Below, piece after piece: positions 50,496-59,918 of a stretch of DNA of 64,000 nucleotides (positions within the stretch are counted from its first letter, which is position 1; every line of letters starts with the position of its first letter). The DNA lies in NCBI GenBank assembly GCA_943349825.1, contig CALQZQ010000003.1, positions 142,291 to 206,290 on the forward strand. The letters are read 5' to 3'. A program made the translations under genes and the position numbers. The notes beneath the pieces are model-generated. The model was not told the origin of the DNA. It saw nothing but the letters and a program-made list of their open reading frames with translations, and searched no databases. Origin of the DNA: Candidatus Peribacteria bacterium. Lineage in GTDB: Bacteria > Patescibacteriota > Gracilibacteria > UBA1369 > 2-02-FULL-48-14.

Positions 50496-50975
50496 AACCA
50501 CGCCGCTCACAATGAAGCGGAAGTAGTCTTCCATGTAGCCCCAGTAGAAAGTCGTGCCCAGCAGCATGGTCACTACCCCGCCGTACATGAATCCTCGGCC
50601 CACAGCCATCGGGAATTTACCGAGCCCCAGCAGCAGCGAAGCTAGTCCCAAAATCGTAAACAAAATAAAAGCATTTCTTTGGTGAGGTTTCATCGCGTCG
50701 TTGTAGCCCAAATAACAGGTGTTGTAGTAAGTGTTGCTCATGTCGCAGTACGCGTCGCCTGTCGCAGGCAGCACCCAGTTGGAACCTTCCGCATGGCAGC
50801 TCACTTCGTCCGTGGCTGATCCTTTCACTGCTTCAGTCGTCTGCCTGCAGTAATCTTCGTACTGAGGCGCCGGGTAGAACGTGTCTAGACCCGCATAAAA
50901 AAACACATTGAGCGCGATCACAATGGCGGCGGACATCCCGAGTTTTTTCCAGGCGTCGAAGGCAGTAGATTGCAT
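50451..50975 (-). CDS. Membrane protein with four helices and a cysteine-rich loop
   Basis: 174 residues. Helix 1 at about 15-32, then a 60-residue external loop with five cysteines (DYCRQTT, EVSCHAEG, AYCDMS, NTCYLG), then helices at about 102-118, 122-140 and 150-168 and a KKIKD tail. The Cys-rich loop is probably disulfide-bonded outside the membrane. No family known. TAGAGT (50982-50987) places the predicted start exactly at the ATG. Confidence 0.65.
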   Translation of the reverse strand: MQSTAFDAWKKLGMSAAIVIALNVFFYAGLDTFYPAPQYEDYCRQTTEAVKGSATDEVSCHAEGSNWVLPATGDAYCDMSNTYYNTCYLGYNDAMKPHQRNAFILFTILGLASLLLGLGKFPMAVGRGFMYGGVVTMLLGTTFYWGYMEDYFRFIVSGVVLLVLVVVGIKKIKD

Positions 50976-50992
50976 AACTTCACTCTACTCGC

Positions 50993-51364
50993 TCACCCAT
51001 GCGTTGACCAGCACACGCGCACGCCGGGCTCAGAGATCAGTGTGCTCGTACAAATCGTCCTGTTGATCAAAGTTTCTAGGGATTCGCCGTTACGGATCAT
51101 GTCTACAGTCCGGCGCGTTTTCCAGCAGATAGAAATGCTTACGGAAAGAGATGGAACGGTACCAGCTCGAACGGCGGCAAGCGCAGCTTCACATTCAGGG
51201 TTGCCCAAAAGCGTCCTAATAGTTTGTCTAAAAAATGTCGCAAGATTGCCAGGAGTGCGAGTCAGTTCCTGATCCACCGCCTCCAAATCAGCCCTGTCGC
51301 ACTGCCTCAAAAAAGCCGTCAAATCCACGTCATACGCTGTGTGTACCCCGGACTCTTGAGCCAT
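50993..51364 (-). CDS. Hypothetical protein
   Basis: 123 residues from ATG 51364 (MAQESGV). Soluble, helical (ADLEAVDQELTRTPGNLATFFRQTIRTLLG), no recognised domain. An upstream TTG at 51382 is open, but a CATAAT -10 (51385-51390) would start the mRNA downstream of it. Ends 17 nt before the ATG of the next gene on the same strand. Confidence 0.5.
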   Translation of the reverse strand: MAQESGVHTAYDVDLTAFLRQCDRADLEAVDQELTRTPGNLATFFRQTIRTLLGNPECEAALAAVRAGTVPSLSVSISICWKTRRTVDMIRNGESLETLINRTICTSTLISEPGVRVCWSTHG

Positions 51365-51412
51365 AAGCCTTTTTAGAGGCAAGAATTATGACAAATTCCA
51401 CAAACTAGTCAA

Positions 51413-51498
51413 TGGTGCACTCGAGAGGACTTGAACCTCCACCCGCGTAAGCGGACACGGTTCTGAACCGTGCGCGTCTACCATTCCGCCACGAGTGC
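51413..51498 (-). tRNA. tRNA-Leu (CAG)
   Basis: 86 nt including an encoded CCA. Acceptor GCACTCG/CGAGTGC, TGGCGGAA start of the D arm, anticodon arm CACGG-TTCAGAA-CCGTG (anticodon CAG), a long class II variable arm (TCCGCTTACGCGGGT) and T arm GGAGG-TTCAAGT-CCTCT. It decodes CUG. Lies alone on the minus strand after the DUF2177-like gene. Confidence 0.97.
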
Positions 51499-51546
51499 AC
51501 AAAGATCCGAAGGATCCTAGGTAGAGAAGAACGTGCCGATTATATC

Positions 51547-51834
51547 TTAGCGCAGTACTTTGTCCATATAAGTGGCTACTACGGCGGAAAGCCCGCAAAT
51601 CACTGCGCCCCAGAGCAAAGCCTGCTTCAAGTCTCCGCCAACTTTGGGAACCACAAACAGCAAAAGGCCCACGAGCAGAAACACGTAAACCAAAATCGCG
51701 GCAGCCCACCCGGTGGTCCCCATCAGCCCGCCGATTTCCTTTTGATAAATCCCCTTGGCCACTACGCCAAGCCACAATCCATCCAGGGCGAGCGCCGTCA
51801 CGAGGGTGACCAAAAAAACTTTTAAAAAGTGCAT
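51547..51834 (-). CDS. DUF2177-like small membrane protein
   Basis: 95 residues, three predicted helices. The N-terminal LVTALALDGLWLGVVAKGIYQKEIGGLM pattern is the DUF2177 signature; the family is usually about 130 residues, so this is a shortened form lacking the last helix. It is upstream of the tRNA-Leu on the same strand. Function unknown. Confidence 0.75.
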   Translation of the reverse strand: MHFLKVFLVTLVTALALDGLWLGVVAKGIYQKEIGGLMGTTGWAAAILVYVFLLVGLLLFVVPKVGGDLKQALLWGAVICGLSAVVATYMDKVLR

Positions 51835-51928
51835 AAACCTATTTAAACAGAGTATTCCGGAAAAATAGAATCGTGAGACCCTGGCTTTTTTTCGAAAACA
51901 GTGGTATTGCGTAACTTACCCAAAAAAT

Positions 51929-52459
51929 ATGATTACTACCATTGGTGAGCTGCTGGACGACAGCAACGACTCCGCTTTTGTAGAACACGTAGACAAGGCC
52001 AGTCGCCTCATGAACGGTTACAATTTTGACGACTGCGAAGTGCGCAGCCGTGAAAGCATGGGAATAGCCGCCGGACTCTGGGAAACTGGCCCGGAGCAAA
52101 TGGCTGTCCGCGAAGACATGGTGGGCACGGTACAAGGGCAATGCATGGTCACCCACGTACTCGTGCACGAAGCGCTCCACGCAACAGGTCTGGAGCTGGA
52201 AGGTTTCACGGAAGCGCAAGCCGCTTGGCTCACGCACGAAGCTCCCATCGCCTACCACTCTGAAGTGCGCGCCGCCCAAGATTTTTTCTTAGTCGTGGGC
52301 CGCGAACGCAGCATAGAGTTGGCTCAAGAGGAAAATGCCGAAGTCGGCCTACTCGCCGCCTACGTTTCCGAGCGTGTCCAACGCAGCGTGCCTGCCCTCA
52401 CCGCCGCCAAAGAAGGCCAAGAACTCTTGGAAAAGGCACGAGGGGATCACCACGCATGA
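51929..52459 (+). CDS. Putative metallopeptidase-like protein with HExxH
   Basis: 176 residues. VTHVLVHEALHATGLE contains a HExxH zinc motif with the preceding hydrophobic helix pattern of metallopeptidases (Glu acid at about residue 81). The flanking GFTEAQAAWLTHEAPIAYHSE could supply a third ligand. Cytoplasmic; no larger family recognised. TAACTT (51912-51917) lies a few nt upstream of ATG 51929. Convergent overlap of 13 nt with the next gene. Confidence 0.6.
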   Translation: MITTIGELLDDSNDSAFVEHVDKASRLMNGYNFDDCEVRSRESMGIAAGLWETGPEQMAVREDMVGTVQGQCMVTHVLVHEALHATGLELEGFTEAQAAWLTHEAPIAYHSEVRAAQDFFLVVGRERSIELAQEENAEVGLLAAYVSERVQRSVPALTAAKEGQELLEKARGDHHA

Positions 52460-53301
52460 CGCACCGCATCCGTAAACAACTGATATTTCCCATCACGATC
52501 GAAGAAGTCCCCTAAGATAGCATTGCAGCGAAGTGGAGCTCGCCCCTCCCCTCCATCGGGGTCGCTGAAGTGGTAAACCAAGTTTTCGGGAGCCGTAAAA
52601 CGCTCCCCCTCATCTTGATAATTAAAAACCGTGCTTTGAGGACGTTCGTCCCATCGTTGGGTAAATTTCGCCGTATCACGCGCAATCGCCACATAAAAAT
52701 CGCGCAAAAGACGATACACAGTAAGCAGTTCCAGGGACTCAGTGGAAACAGCTCGAAGGTCTTGGCCGGCCACCCACATGTGACCAGTGAGCTGCTGAAC
52801 ATTGCCATAAAGAGCGTCTCGCATTCGACTCAGAGGTTCCAGAGGAGAATATGAATAATACTCCTCTCCGGGACGAGTATATTGTTCCAAAGTAATATCC
52901 AAACCAAACCGTTGCCGGGTTTCAGGTGAAGCGGCCACATGAGCAGCCCGCAAAATCCCCACATGACATCGAGCGGCTTCTACCAAATCCGCATTTCTAG
53001 CATACGAAGTGTCTCCAGCAAGCCCCTCCGCAGACAGCATTTGTACTGCGATAGGGTTAGAAAAACCACTGTGGGCCACCTGAGGAATCTGACTTTCCGA
53101 GCGGTCCTCAACATAACGCCAATCTGGTGAAACCTGTGTGGAGTCCATCACTACTAATTTGGCCCTTTTCATGGCCTCCACTACGGCGTGGATATCTGTA
53201 TTAACCCACCCATCTACCGCAACCGGCCCTCTTTCAGGAGTCCAACGTTCGCCAAAAGGAGCTAAGGGCGTCACCGAAAAATTTTCACCAGCAAGTTTCA
53301 T
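52447..53301 (-). CDS. Hypothetical protein
   Basis: 284 residues, soluble, no known domain. Contains repeated Arg/Glu-rich helical stretches (LYGNVQQLTGHMW, LLTVYRLLRDFYVAIARDTAKF). TAATAT (53308-53313) ends 6 nt before ATG 53301, again leaderless. Similar in style to the neighbouring 1037-residue protein but not obviously homologous. Confidence 0.6.
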   Translation of the reverse strand: MKLAGENFSVTPLAPFGERWTPERGPVAVDGWVNTDIHAVVEAMKRAKLVVMDSTQVSPDWRYVEDRSESQIPQVAHSGFSNPIAVQMLSAEGLAGDTSYARNADLVEAARCHVGILRAAHVAASPETRQRFGLDITLEQYTRPGEEYYSYSPLEPLSRMRDALYGNVQQLTGHMWVAGQDLRAVSTESLELLTVYRLLRDFYVAIARDTAKFTQRWDERPQSTVFNYQDEGERFTAPENLVYHFSDPDGGEGRAPLRCNAILGDFFDRDGKYQLFTDAVRHAW

Positions 53302-53307
53302 CGACAG

Positions 53308-53338
53308 ATATTAAAACATATTTAAGGGTAAGGGTCAA
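53308..53338 (-). promoter_or_regulatory. Leaderless promoter of the 52447-53301 gene
   Basis: Minus strand TTGACC (53338-53333), 19 nt, TAATAT (53313-53308); start 53301 is the A of the ATG. Confidence 0.6.
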
Positions 53339-53378
53339 GTGCACAGTGAACTGCACATTCCACTCCACTCCCAACCTG

Positions 53379-53405
53379 TAAAAAGTCCTGCCCGGGCAGG
53401 ACTGT
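53379..53405 (-). terminator. Terminator of the 1037-codon gene
   Basis: Minus strand AGTCCTGCCC-GGGCAGGACT, a perfect 20-bp palindrome (53384-53403), followed by TTTTTA. Lies 46 nt beyond the gene's stop. Confidence 0.85.
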
Positions 53406-53448
53406 ACACTCAACTGCACAGTTCATTTTCGCCTCCCGAAGCAGCCGC

Positions 53449-56400
53449 CTAGCTCAACTTGCTCAAGGGGACAAAGGTTCCCTGATTAAATACGCGGGGG
53501 TTGTCCAGTTCCACCTGCAAGGGCAGCTCAACACGGAAGCGAGGACCCACGGGAAACTCCTGCGCAGGTTCAAAAAGCAAGCGGCCGATTTCAGCATACA
53601 AGCCACCCATTTCTTCCAAAGCCGCATCGTGGACTTTACGGTGGCTCTCGTCGATCACAGCTTCTAACGCCGACACCCTTCGAAGCAAATCGTCTACGCT
53701 AGCGCGGCGTCCCTCGGCGTTCAGTTGCTGACAAATTCTAGCCGTCAGAGTTTCCTGGTTACCGTCCAAAGGAGCCGAAGTCCTACCGGTCAAAAGAGTG
53801 ATCACGGGCTCTCGACCCGTTTCTTCATCGGCCAAGTGCAGTTCTATCAACCCAGGTTCATCTACACGAGCATCCGCCCGCAGATTCATCTGTACCCGGT
53901 AGGGATTCAAGTTGAGCTCTTCCCCGCCGGTCTTTCTATACGCCTCGTAACCGGCAAGACTGTGAGCAGCGGGCTGCTTAGATTCTACAAGAATGATTCC
54001 ACCCTCCGTTTTAGCGTCGTAGCAGCCAGCCAGCCGGGTGTGGGGTGTGGTAACGGGCGCAAACCACTCTTGAGTCTTGAGCTCGCCCATCTCTGCCGCC
54101 AACTGGACAAGATCGGAGGCAACTTTTCGATAAAGGACTTTTCCTTGTACAGGGCTGGGGGTGCTTTCATAAACCTCCACTTGGTCCAAGTCTCCTTCTC
54201 TTGCCTGCTCCGCCAAAATCCTTCGTATGCGGCTTAAATTTTCACCCACACGCATACGCAAAACAGCATCGGTCTGGCGGTCAGCAATCTCATCGTGCGT
54301 ACTGATGTCCAGGGTGATACTGGCTGCCCCCTCTCGCCCCTCCACCAATCTAAATTCCTTGGGGCTAGGATTGTTGGCACGATCGACAGGAGGTATCCCA
54401 CTGCCGGACGAACGAGTGCGATCTTCTTTTTCTCGCACATAGTAACGGTGAGCCGCCAAAATCCCCAGGCGCCTGAGCATTTCCCTTTTGTCAGGCCGGG
54501 TTTCGTCTCCAGAATAAACGCCATCACGAATTGTGCCACTTACAGCGCTTTGCCTTACCCCACTTTCATTCACAGCGTAGCTGCGCAGCACCAGCGACCA
54601 AGCTCTTTTTTCTCCATCTCGCCTATTTTTAACCGGCCGAATGTAGAAACGAGTCGGACGTGGCAGCACGTCCTCCATGTCGATTTCCACCGTTTCCATA
54701 AGGGCGACAGAAGCGTCCTCCTCCAAGTCACTGAGGGCCATTGTAGGGTTGAAGTCACTCGGCAGTCGAGCCGTATCCAAAGCACTGTCCACCACTTTTT
54801 TTCCTTTGGCATCGTCCAAAACCCGCACGACCATCTCCTTCAAGTACAAAGGGTCAAACCCTTTTCTAAAAATTCCAGCCTCTTCCAAGTGCACGGTAGC
54901 CCCTTCCGGGGAAAGCTCTAAACCACGCATTCCCACCCAACGGGAGAACAAAAAGCGCAGGGTTTTTTCCACGAGAGCTTCTGGGAACGCGCTCAAAAGA
55001 ATGAACAAGCGTTCAGCAGCTTGGTCTTGGTCAAAGTCTTCCTCCGTTGCAAAGAAGTGAGAAAGCGCTTGGTCCATGGCTTTTCCGCTGCCGTCCTTTT
55101 TACAGTAGGCAGAAAATACATCCAGGCAGAAAGCTCCCACCATTCGCATCCGCTGCTTAGCTCCTTGCATAAACAGTGCACGGATGGCTTCATCCTCGTG
55201 CATCAACTCCAGAACCATTTCCTTCAAGTCAAACTTATAATAACTATTCACTAAAACCAGTAAAAACAACTGACCTTCAGGGTCTTTCTCTAACTCGTGG
55301 CGGAAGACAGCCCTTAAAAAGGTTTTTCTTTCGACTTTTCTCGTTTCTCGGAGAAAGAAGGCGTGAAAACTGTTCAAAACAAAAGGGAAAGGGCCGTCAA
55401 AGGACAACACGGCATCACGATGTCGTTCCTGGTGTGTACCCGCCAGGTCATCCATTTGAGAAACAATTTCCGCGTGTTTTCTGTCCCTTTCCACTCTTTC
55501 AAAGCTTCCCTCGGCGGCTTCTTTTCGTGCATTCCAGTGGGCTTCACCTTCCGTTGTTAACTTTTTGACCTCATCAGCGAAGTGACGACTGGCCCGAGTA
55601 GACTGCTCAAAGGCAAAGCTCCATCGCTGCTTGTGATTCGAACAGAACTTTGCAACCTCTTCTACCTGAGTGGAAGGGAAAAGTTTTAAAGGATCCTTTA
55701 AAGGTCCAGAAAAGTCCACCGGCAAGTCGAGAAATTGAAGCTTTTCTCGCGGTACGCCCAGGGTCACCGCTATTTTCACCATATCCTCATTAAAAGCCTG
55801 GAGATGTTCCGGGAAAAAAGTCCTCACAAAGACGAGCAGCCCTCTCACGTAAGCGGGAATAGCAGTGACATTGGGAAACTCCAGTAGCTTTAAAGTGACC
55901 GGAGCCTCTCCACTCACCAGTGGTTCCTTGTCCTGACGTGCGGCAGCGGACCGTAAAAAAGAAAAAGTAAGGAGGGTATGTGGGCGGTCATCCACCAGTT
56001 CAATAGGCCGCTCGGCATCGGCATCCCTAAGGGTAATACTGCCATAATCACGCCTCAATCCATCCAGAGTATTCTGGCCAAATGCACCGACCATCCGACG
56101 GTAAGTGGAAAAATTCTGGGGCGAACAGGGGAAAGTACTTGAAGAAAGAGGAAGGTACTGAACTGCAGAATCGCTCAACAAAAGGGGTTCCCCAAGAGCT
56201 TTAGCAAAGTCCGCAGCAGCTTCCAGATTAGTGGTGGTCAACTGGTAGAGAGAGTTAAGATCACCTGCCAGGCGTAATACCACAGCCTCTTTGGGGCATT
56301 TAATTCGAATCCATTCCTGTAGGTCCCGCTTTAAGCGGGTGAAAGGAGGAGTCATGTATTCTTGAAGAGTGGAGTCGATGGCTTGCCGAAGGGCCACAGG

Positions 56401-56562
56401 GTCCAGCCCCAAGGGCACGCGTGCTATAAAGGGAAAACTCTCCTGCTCAAACAGCACAAAGGAGTTATCCGGCTCCGCTGCACTTAGGCCCCACGCGTGT
56501 TCAAAATCAGAGCTATCGAAAGCAAGGGTGGAGCAACCGTCGATGACATTTACAGAAGCCAT
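53449..56562 (-). CDS. Large cytoplasmic protein of unknown function (1037 residues)
   Basis: The longest unknown in the window. No signal peptide or transmembrane helix. Helix-rich throughout with charged coiled-coil-like stretches (AHWNARKEAAEGSFERVERDRKHAEI at about 345-370), and a beta-richer C-terminal third (FYIRPVKNRRDG, SITLDISTHDEIA, EGGIILVESKQPA). No ATPase, nuclease or protease motif found by reading. It has its own TAAAAT promoter region at about 56580 and a strong terminator. It could be a structural or lineage-specific factor; I cannot assign a role. Confidence 0.7.
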   Translation of the reverse strand: MASVNVIDGCSTLAFDSSDFEHAWGLSAAEPDNSFVLFEQESFPFIARVPLGLDPVALRQAIDSTLQEYMTPPFTRLKRDLQEWIRIKCPKEAVVLRLAGDLNSLYQLTTTNLEAAADFAKALGEPLLLSDSAVQYLPLSSSTFPCSPQNFSTYRRMVGAFGQNTLDGLRRDYGSITLRDADAERPIELVDDRPHTLLTFSFLRSAAARQDKEPLVSGEAPVTLKLLEFPNVTAIPAYVRGLLVFVRTFFPEHLQAFNEDMVKIAVTLGVPREKLQFLDLPVDFSGPLKDPLKLFPSTQVEEVAKFCSNHKQRWSFAFEQSTRASRHFADEVKKLTTEGEAHWNARKEAAEGSFERVERDRKHAEIVSQMDDLAGTHQERHRDAVLSFDGPFPFVLNSFHAFFLRETRKVERKTFLRAVFRHELEKDPEGQLFLLVLVNSYYKFDLKEMVLELMHEDEAIRALFMQGAKQRMRMVGAFCLDVFSAYCKKDGSGKAMDQALSHFFATEEDFDQDQAAERLFILLSAFPEALVEKTLRFLFSRWVGMRGLELSPEGATVHLEEAGIFRKGFDPLYLKEMVVRVLDDAKGKKVVDSALDTARLPSDFNPTMALSDLEEDASVALMETVEIDMEDVLPRPTRFYIRPVKNRRDGEKRAWSLVLRSYAVNESGVRQSAVSGTIRDGVYSGDETRPDKREMLRRLGILAAHRYYVREKEDRTRSSGSGIPPVDRANNPSPKEFRLVEGREGAASITLDISTHDEIADRQTDAVLRMRVGENLSRIRRILAEQAREGDLDQVEVYESTPSPVQGKVLYRKVASDLVQLAAEMGELKTQEWFAPVTTPHTRLAGCYDAKTEGGIILVESKQPAAHSLAGYEAYRKTGGEELNLNPYRVQMNLRADARVDEPGLIELHLADEETGREPVITLLTGRTSAPLDGNQETLTARICQQLNAEGRRASVDDLLRRVSALEAVIDESHRKVHDAALEEMGGLYAEIGRLLFEPAQEFPVGPRFRVELPLQVELDNPRVFNQGTFVPLSKLS

Positions 56563-56693
56563 AATCTCAAAAGGCTTAATATTTTAACACATTTACTTCA
56601 TAGGTCAAGAAAGTTATAGCCTAGGCTGCCCGGGAGGTAGCACTTGACAAACCTAACCAATTATGTCAGAATCACTCCCTTTCACCAATAAAC

Positions 56694-57281
56694 ATGTTCG
56701 ACGCTCTCGTCCAACTCGTTCTGTCTCTGGTCGCTACTCCGGTAGCGTCCGCAGCCACGCTGGAAGATAAAAACTGGCAGGAAAAAACGCCCGTTCAGGT
56801 TGAAGAACAAGCCGCCAACCCCTATCTCTCCAAAACAGACCTGGTGAACGCCTCCGACGGCACCCTCTATTGGGTCGTGGCCGTGTTGGACGGCGACACC
56901 CTCCTCGTTTCCGCCCCGGATCGCAGCACTTTTCAGGTTCGGCTCCTCGCCGTGGATACCAACGAAATCAACGGTCCCGATTCCACAGCGGAATGTTACG
57001 GCATTGAAGCCGCCAATTTCACTCTCGATTTCCTCAAAAACCGCGCCGTTTACCTGTCCGCCGACCCTGCCAACCAAGACCTTGATCCCTTCGGCCGCAA
57101 ACTCCGCTACGTGGACGTTCTGAAGGAAGACGGCAGCATCGTGCGCCTCAACGACGCCCTGCTCAAAACCGGCATGGCCAGCTACCCTGCCCAGTACCCC
57201 ACGAGCACTCCCGACTACTTCAAATCCCTCGAAGACACGGCTAAAGCCAACGACCTGGGCCAGTGGGGAGCGTGCAACTAG
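56694..57281 (+). CDS. Secreted thermonuclease-like (SNase) protein
   Basis: 195 residues. Signal peptide (1-20). SNase fold: VVAVLDGDTLLVS, VRLLAVDTNEINGP (Arg plus Asp/Glu), DFLKNRAVYLSAD and DPFGRKLRYVDVL with the second Arg. Probably cleaves extracellular DNA or RNA for nucleotide uptake. A promoter TTGACA (56644-56649) with CAGAAT (56667-56672) lies upstream. Confidence 0.9.
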   Translation: MFDALVQLVLSLVATPVASAATLEDKNWQEKTPVQVEEQAANPYLSKTDLVNASDGTLYWVVAVLDGDTLLVSAPDRSTFQVRLLAVDTNEINGPDSTAECYGIEAANFTLDFLKNRAVYLSADPANQDLDPFGRKLRYVDVLKEDGSIVRLNDALLKTGMASYPAQYPTSTPDYFKSLEDTAKANDLGQWGACN

Positions 57282-57310
57282 TGTCATCCGTCGCTGACAA
57301 CAGCCACCGT

Positions 57311-57338
57311 TTGACGCCCAAAGCAGGACGAGTACCAT
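57311..57338 (+). promoter_or_regulatory. Leaderless promoter of the Bro-N gene
   Basis: TTGACG (57311-57316), 16 nt, TACCAT (57333-57338); start 57345 is the A of the ATG. Confidence 0.7.
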
Positions 57339-57344
57339 GCAAAC

Positions 57345-58169
57345 ATGGACACCAAAATCGCCCTCTTCCACGGCCAAGAAATCCGCAAAACCTTTCACAA
57401 CGAGGAATGGTGGTTTTCAGTTATAGATGTTGTCGAGATACTTTCAGGTAGTGACCGCCCAAGAAAATATTGGAATGACCTCAAGAAAAAACTCGAAGAA
57501 GAAGGCTTTGCTCAGTTGTCCGAAAAAATCGGACAACTGAAACTACAGTCTTCGGACGGAAAATTCTATGAGACCGATTGTGCTAATACCGAAACTATAT
57601 TTCGTATTATTCAAACGATTCCCTCTCCAAATGCAGAACCTTTCAAGCGCTGGCTCGCCAAGGTGGGCTATGAACGAATGCAAGAAATCGAAGACCCGGA
57701 ACTCGCTACCAAACGAACCCGCGAACTCTACAAAGCCAAAGGCTATTCCGAGGCTTGGATCGAAAAACGTATGCGTGGAATTGCCGTGCGCGAAGAACTC
57801 ACCGACGAGTGGCAAAACCGCGGAGTAAAAGAAGCAAAGGACTATGCCATCCTCACCGCTGAGATCTCCAAAGCCACTTTTGGCATGGCTCCTGCCGAGT
57901 ACAAAAAATTCAAAAATCTAAAGCGCGAAAACCTACGCGACCACATGAACGATCTCGAACTGATTTTCTCGATGCTAGGTGAAGCTTCCACAACAGAAAT
58001 CGCTCGGAACAAAGACGCTCAAGGCTTCACCGAAAACAAAACCGCCGCCCAAAAAGGTGGAAAAATCGCCGGCGACGCTCGCAAAAACCTAGAACTAGAA
58101 AGCGGCAAAAAAATCTCCACAAAAGCCAACTACCTCAAAGAACCCCAGGATAAGAAACGCCTGAAGTGA
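57345..58169 (+). CDS. Bro-N family protein
   Basis: 274 residues. N-terminal Bro-N domain (ALFHGQEIRKTFHNEEWWFSVIDVVEILSGSDRPRKYWNDLKKKL, residues 6-50), the DNA-binding part of phage antirepressors and of chromosomal DNA-damage-inducible DinD-like proteins. The C-terminal region (GYSEAWIEKRMRGIAVREELTDEWQNRGV, ATTEIAR, KTAAQKGGKIAGDARKNLE) matches the chromosomal DinD-type family rather than a prophage gene. It precedes tRNA-Pro; no phage genes are nearby. Confidence 0.85.
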   Translation: MDTKIALFHGQEIRKTFHNEEWWFSVIDVVEILSGSDRPRKYWNDLKKKLEEEGFAQLSEKIGQLKLQSSDGKFYETDCANTETIFRIIQTIPSPNAEPFKRWLAKVGYERMQEIEDPELATKRTRELYKAKGYSEAWIEKRMRGIAVREELTDEWQNRGVKEAKDYAILTAEISKATFGMAPAEYKKFKNLKRENLRDHMNDLELIFSMLGEASTTEIARNKDAQGFTENKTAAQKGGKIAGDARKNLELESGKKISTKANYLKEPQDKKRLK

Positions 58170-58180
58170 AGAAATTGAAT

Positions 58181-58257
58181 TGGTCGGGGTAGCAGGATTC
58201 GAACCTGCGGCCTTCTGGTCCCAAACCAGACGCGCTGACCAACTGCGCTATACCCCG
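58181..58257 (-). tRNA. tRNA-Pro (TGG)
   Basis: 77 nt including encoded CCA. Acceptor CGGGGTA/TACCCCG, D arm GCGCAGTTGGTCAGCGC, anticodon arm TCTGG-TTTGGGA-CCAGA (anticodon TGG) and T arm GCAGG-TTCGAAT-CCTGC. Complete and conventional, in contrast to the RNA at 17051. Confidence 0.97.
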
Positions 58258-58325
58258 ACGTAGTCAAAAGCCCGAAGGCAAACGGGAGTATAGGGGAAAA
58301 CTGCGCGGCGGGCAAACGACTATGC

Positions 58326-59909
58326 CTAGGTCGTCACCTCGGCAGCCTGAGGTGCTGCCATCGTAACCGCCTTCCCCTGGGCATCTTTCACCCCGAGGCT
58401 CGCCAACATTACAGGCATTGCATCTCGTAGAGTGAGAATTTCATCCAAGTAAGGAGTTCCTACTGGAGCTTTACTCACATCAACAGAGGCATACAAGTCT
58501 CGGATGCCAATATAAGCTTCGTCCACTGCCTTCCACTCGTCGGGGTATCGTTCACGAGTTTTAGCTGGAGTAGTGTCCTTCACTCCTTCCAATGCTCGCA
58601 CACGAGCATTAGCAAACACTCTCAAAGTATGAATAGATCCCACCGTGCTAGTGGCAAGCTCAACCTCCTTTTTAGCAGCCGCATCTTGATCGACAGAGGT
58701 TTTTACAGCTTCTGTAGGTTTGGGAACTTCCACTACCTTAGGCTCTTCCACTTTATTTGTAATGGTATCTCCCGCGACCATCGCCAGGCGTTGCGCACCG
58801 AATGCGCCTTCTTTCCATTCGTAGAATGAGTCACGAGCAGGGTCGTACTTAAACTCCTTTCCAGTCAAGTCGACGTCGGGACCATTCGTTCGGAATGGAC
58901 CCTTGTGATCAGACGTGAGCGTGAGCGCCCGCTCCGCCTCCGTAGTATAAAGGTCTTCAATGCGTACATATTTATCGGCGTTACTTCCCTTCACCACATT
59001 GAACGTAAAATGGGTTGTCTTGTCACCAGTCACGTACTCAGTCTTGTCTTTCGCCTCGGCACGAACTGCTGCAACGTCCACTTTGGCCTTAGCGGGTTCG
59101 GCAGGAACAGGCACTTCCTCCTCTATCCTCTTTACCGCAAAGTTACGAGTAGTATTGGGGTCTTCGTCCACAAACATGTAGCCATCACGAGGGTACAAAA
59201 GGCCGTCGTCAGCAGTTACGAGGTAACCAGCCGTCTTCAAGGCAGTAATATCGTCACCCTTGACAATTTTTGGCAAACCTACAGTTATAGTAAGCCCATC
59301 GCAGGCTTCATCGGTCTGAGCGGGTCTTTGGGTACTCTCATAATGTGGAATTTTTTGTAAGAGTTGAGAAAGCCCATGGACGTATACGCCATAGAGCTCC
59401 TTAACAACTGGACTTGCTCCAGTAGGGCCGTCAATGCTCACTTGTACTTGCCCATTATCTAGGTAATTCAGTTTAAAGTCATAGCCATTTCTTCCGTTAT
59501 GTTGGTCGGGATACTGCAAAGGGCTAACTGTGGGATCCTGGGTCAATCTTTTCTCTACTTGGCTTTTGACTACTTCAAACTTAGGCAACCAGTTGTTATC
59601 CAAATATTCCTCAAAAGCCTGAGGAGTATCTTCATGCTCAGCATTAAAAATGACCTTTTCATTATAATTGTCCAAAGCCACATCCAGGTCACGGAGTGCA
59701 AGCTCCTTTGACGGTCCGAAGCCATTTTCATCATCGGCCAAGGCATCTTGGAGCGCTGCAAAAGCCTGAGGATTGCTTATTCGATAATCATTCAAAAATT
59801 GATCGGAGAACTTCTGACCTAAACCGGCTTTCTCAGCCTCGAGTTCACTACGCAACGCGTCGTAGTCTTCTATGGGATCCGGGACAGCTTTAGGGGTTTC
59901 GTTACCCAT
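58326..59909 (-). CDS. Hypothetical protein (527 residues)
   Basis: No signal peptide or membrane helix. N-terminal region helical and acidic (DYDALRSELEAEKAGLGQKF). A middle part with KLNYLDNGQVQVSIDGPTG and a segment FKYDPARDSFYEWKEGAFGAQRL suggests a beta domain, followed by a Val/Glu/Pro-rich linker (VEEPKVVEVPKPTEAVK) and a helical C-terminus. Function unknown. It starts 9 nt after a 104-residue coiled-coil gene and shares its promoter. Confidence 0.6.
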   Translation of the reverse strand: MGNETPKAVPDPIEDYDALRSELEAEKAGLGQKFSDQFLNDYRISNPQAFAALQDALADDENGFGPSKELALRDLDVALDNYNEKVIFNAEHEDTPQAFEEYLDNNWLPKFEVVKSQVEKRLTQDPTVSPLQYPDQHNGRNGYDFKLNYLDNGQVQVSIDGPTGASPVVKELYGVYVHGLSQLLQKIPHYESTQRPAQTDEACDGLTITVGLPKIVKGDDITALKTAGYLVTADDGLLYPRDGYMFVDEDPNTTRNFAVKRIEEEVPVPAEPAKAKVDVAAVRAEAKDKTEYVTGDKTTHFTFNVVKGSNADKYVRIEDLYTTEAERALTLTSDHKGPFRTNGPDVDLTGKEFKYDPARDSFYEWKEGAFGAQRLAMVAGDTITNKVEEPKVVEVPKPTEAVKTSVDQDAAAKKEVELATSTVGSIHTLRVFANARVRALEGVKDTTPAKTRERYPDEWKAVDEAYIGIRDLYASVDVSKAPVGTPYLDEILTLRDAMPVMLASLGVKDAQGKAVTMAAPQAAEVTT

Positions 59910-59918
59910 AAATAAAAG

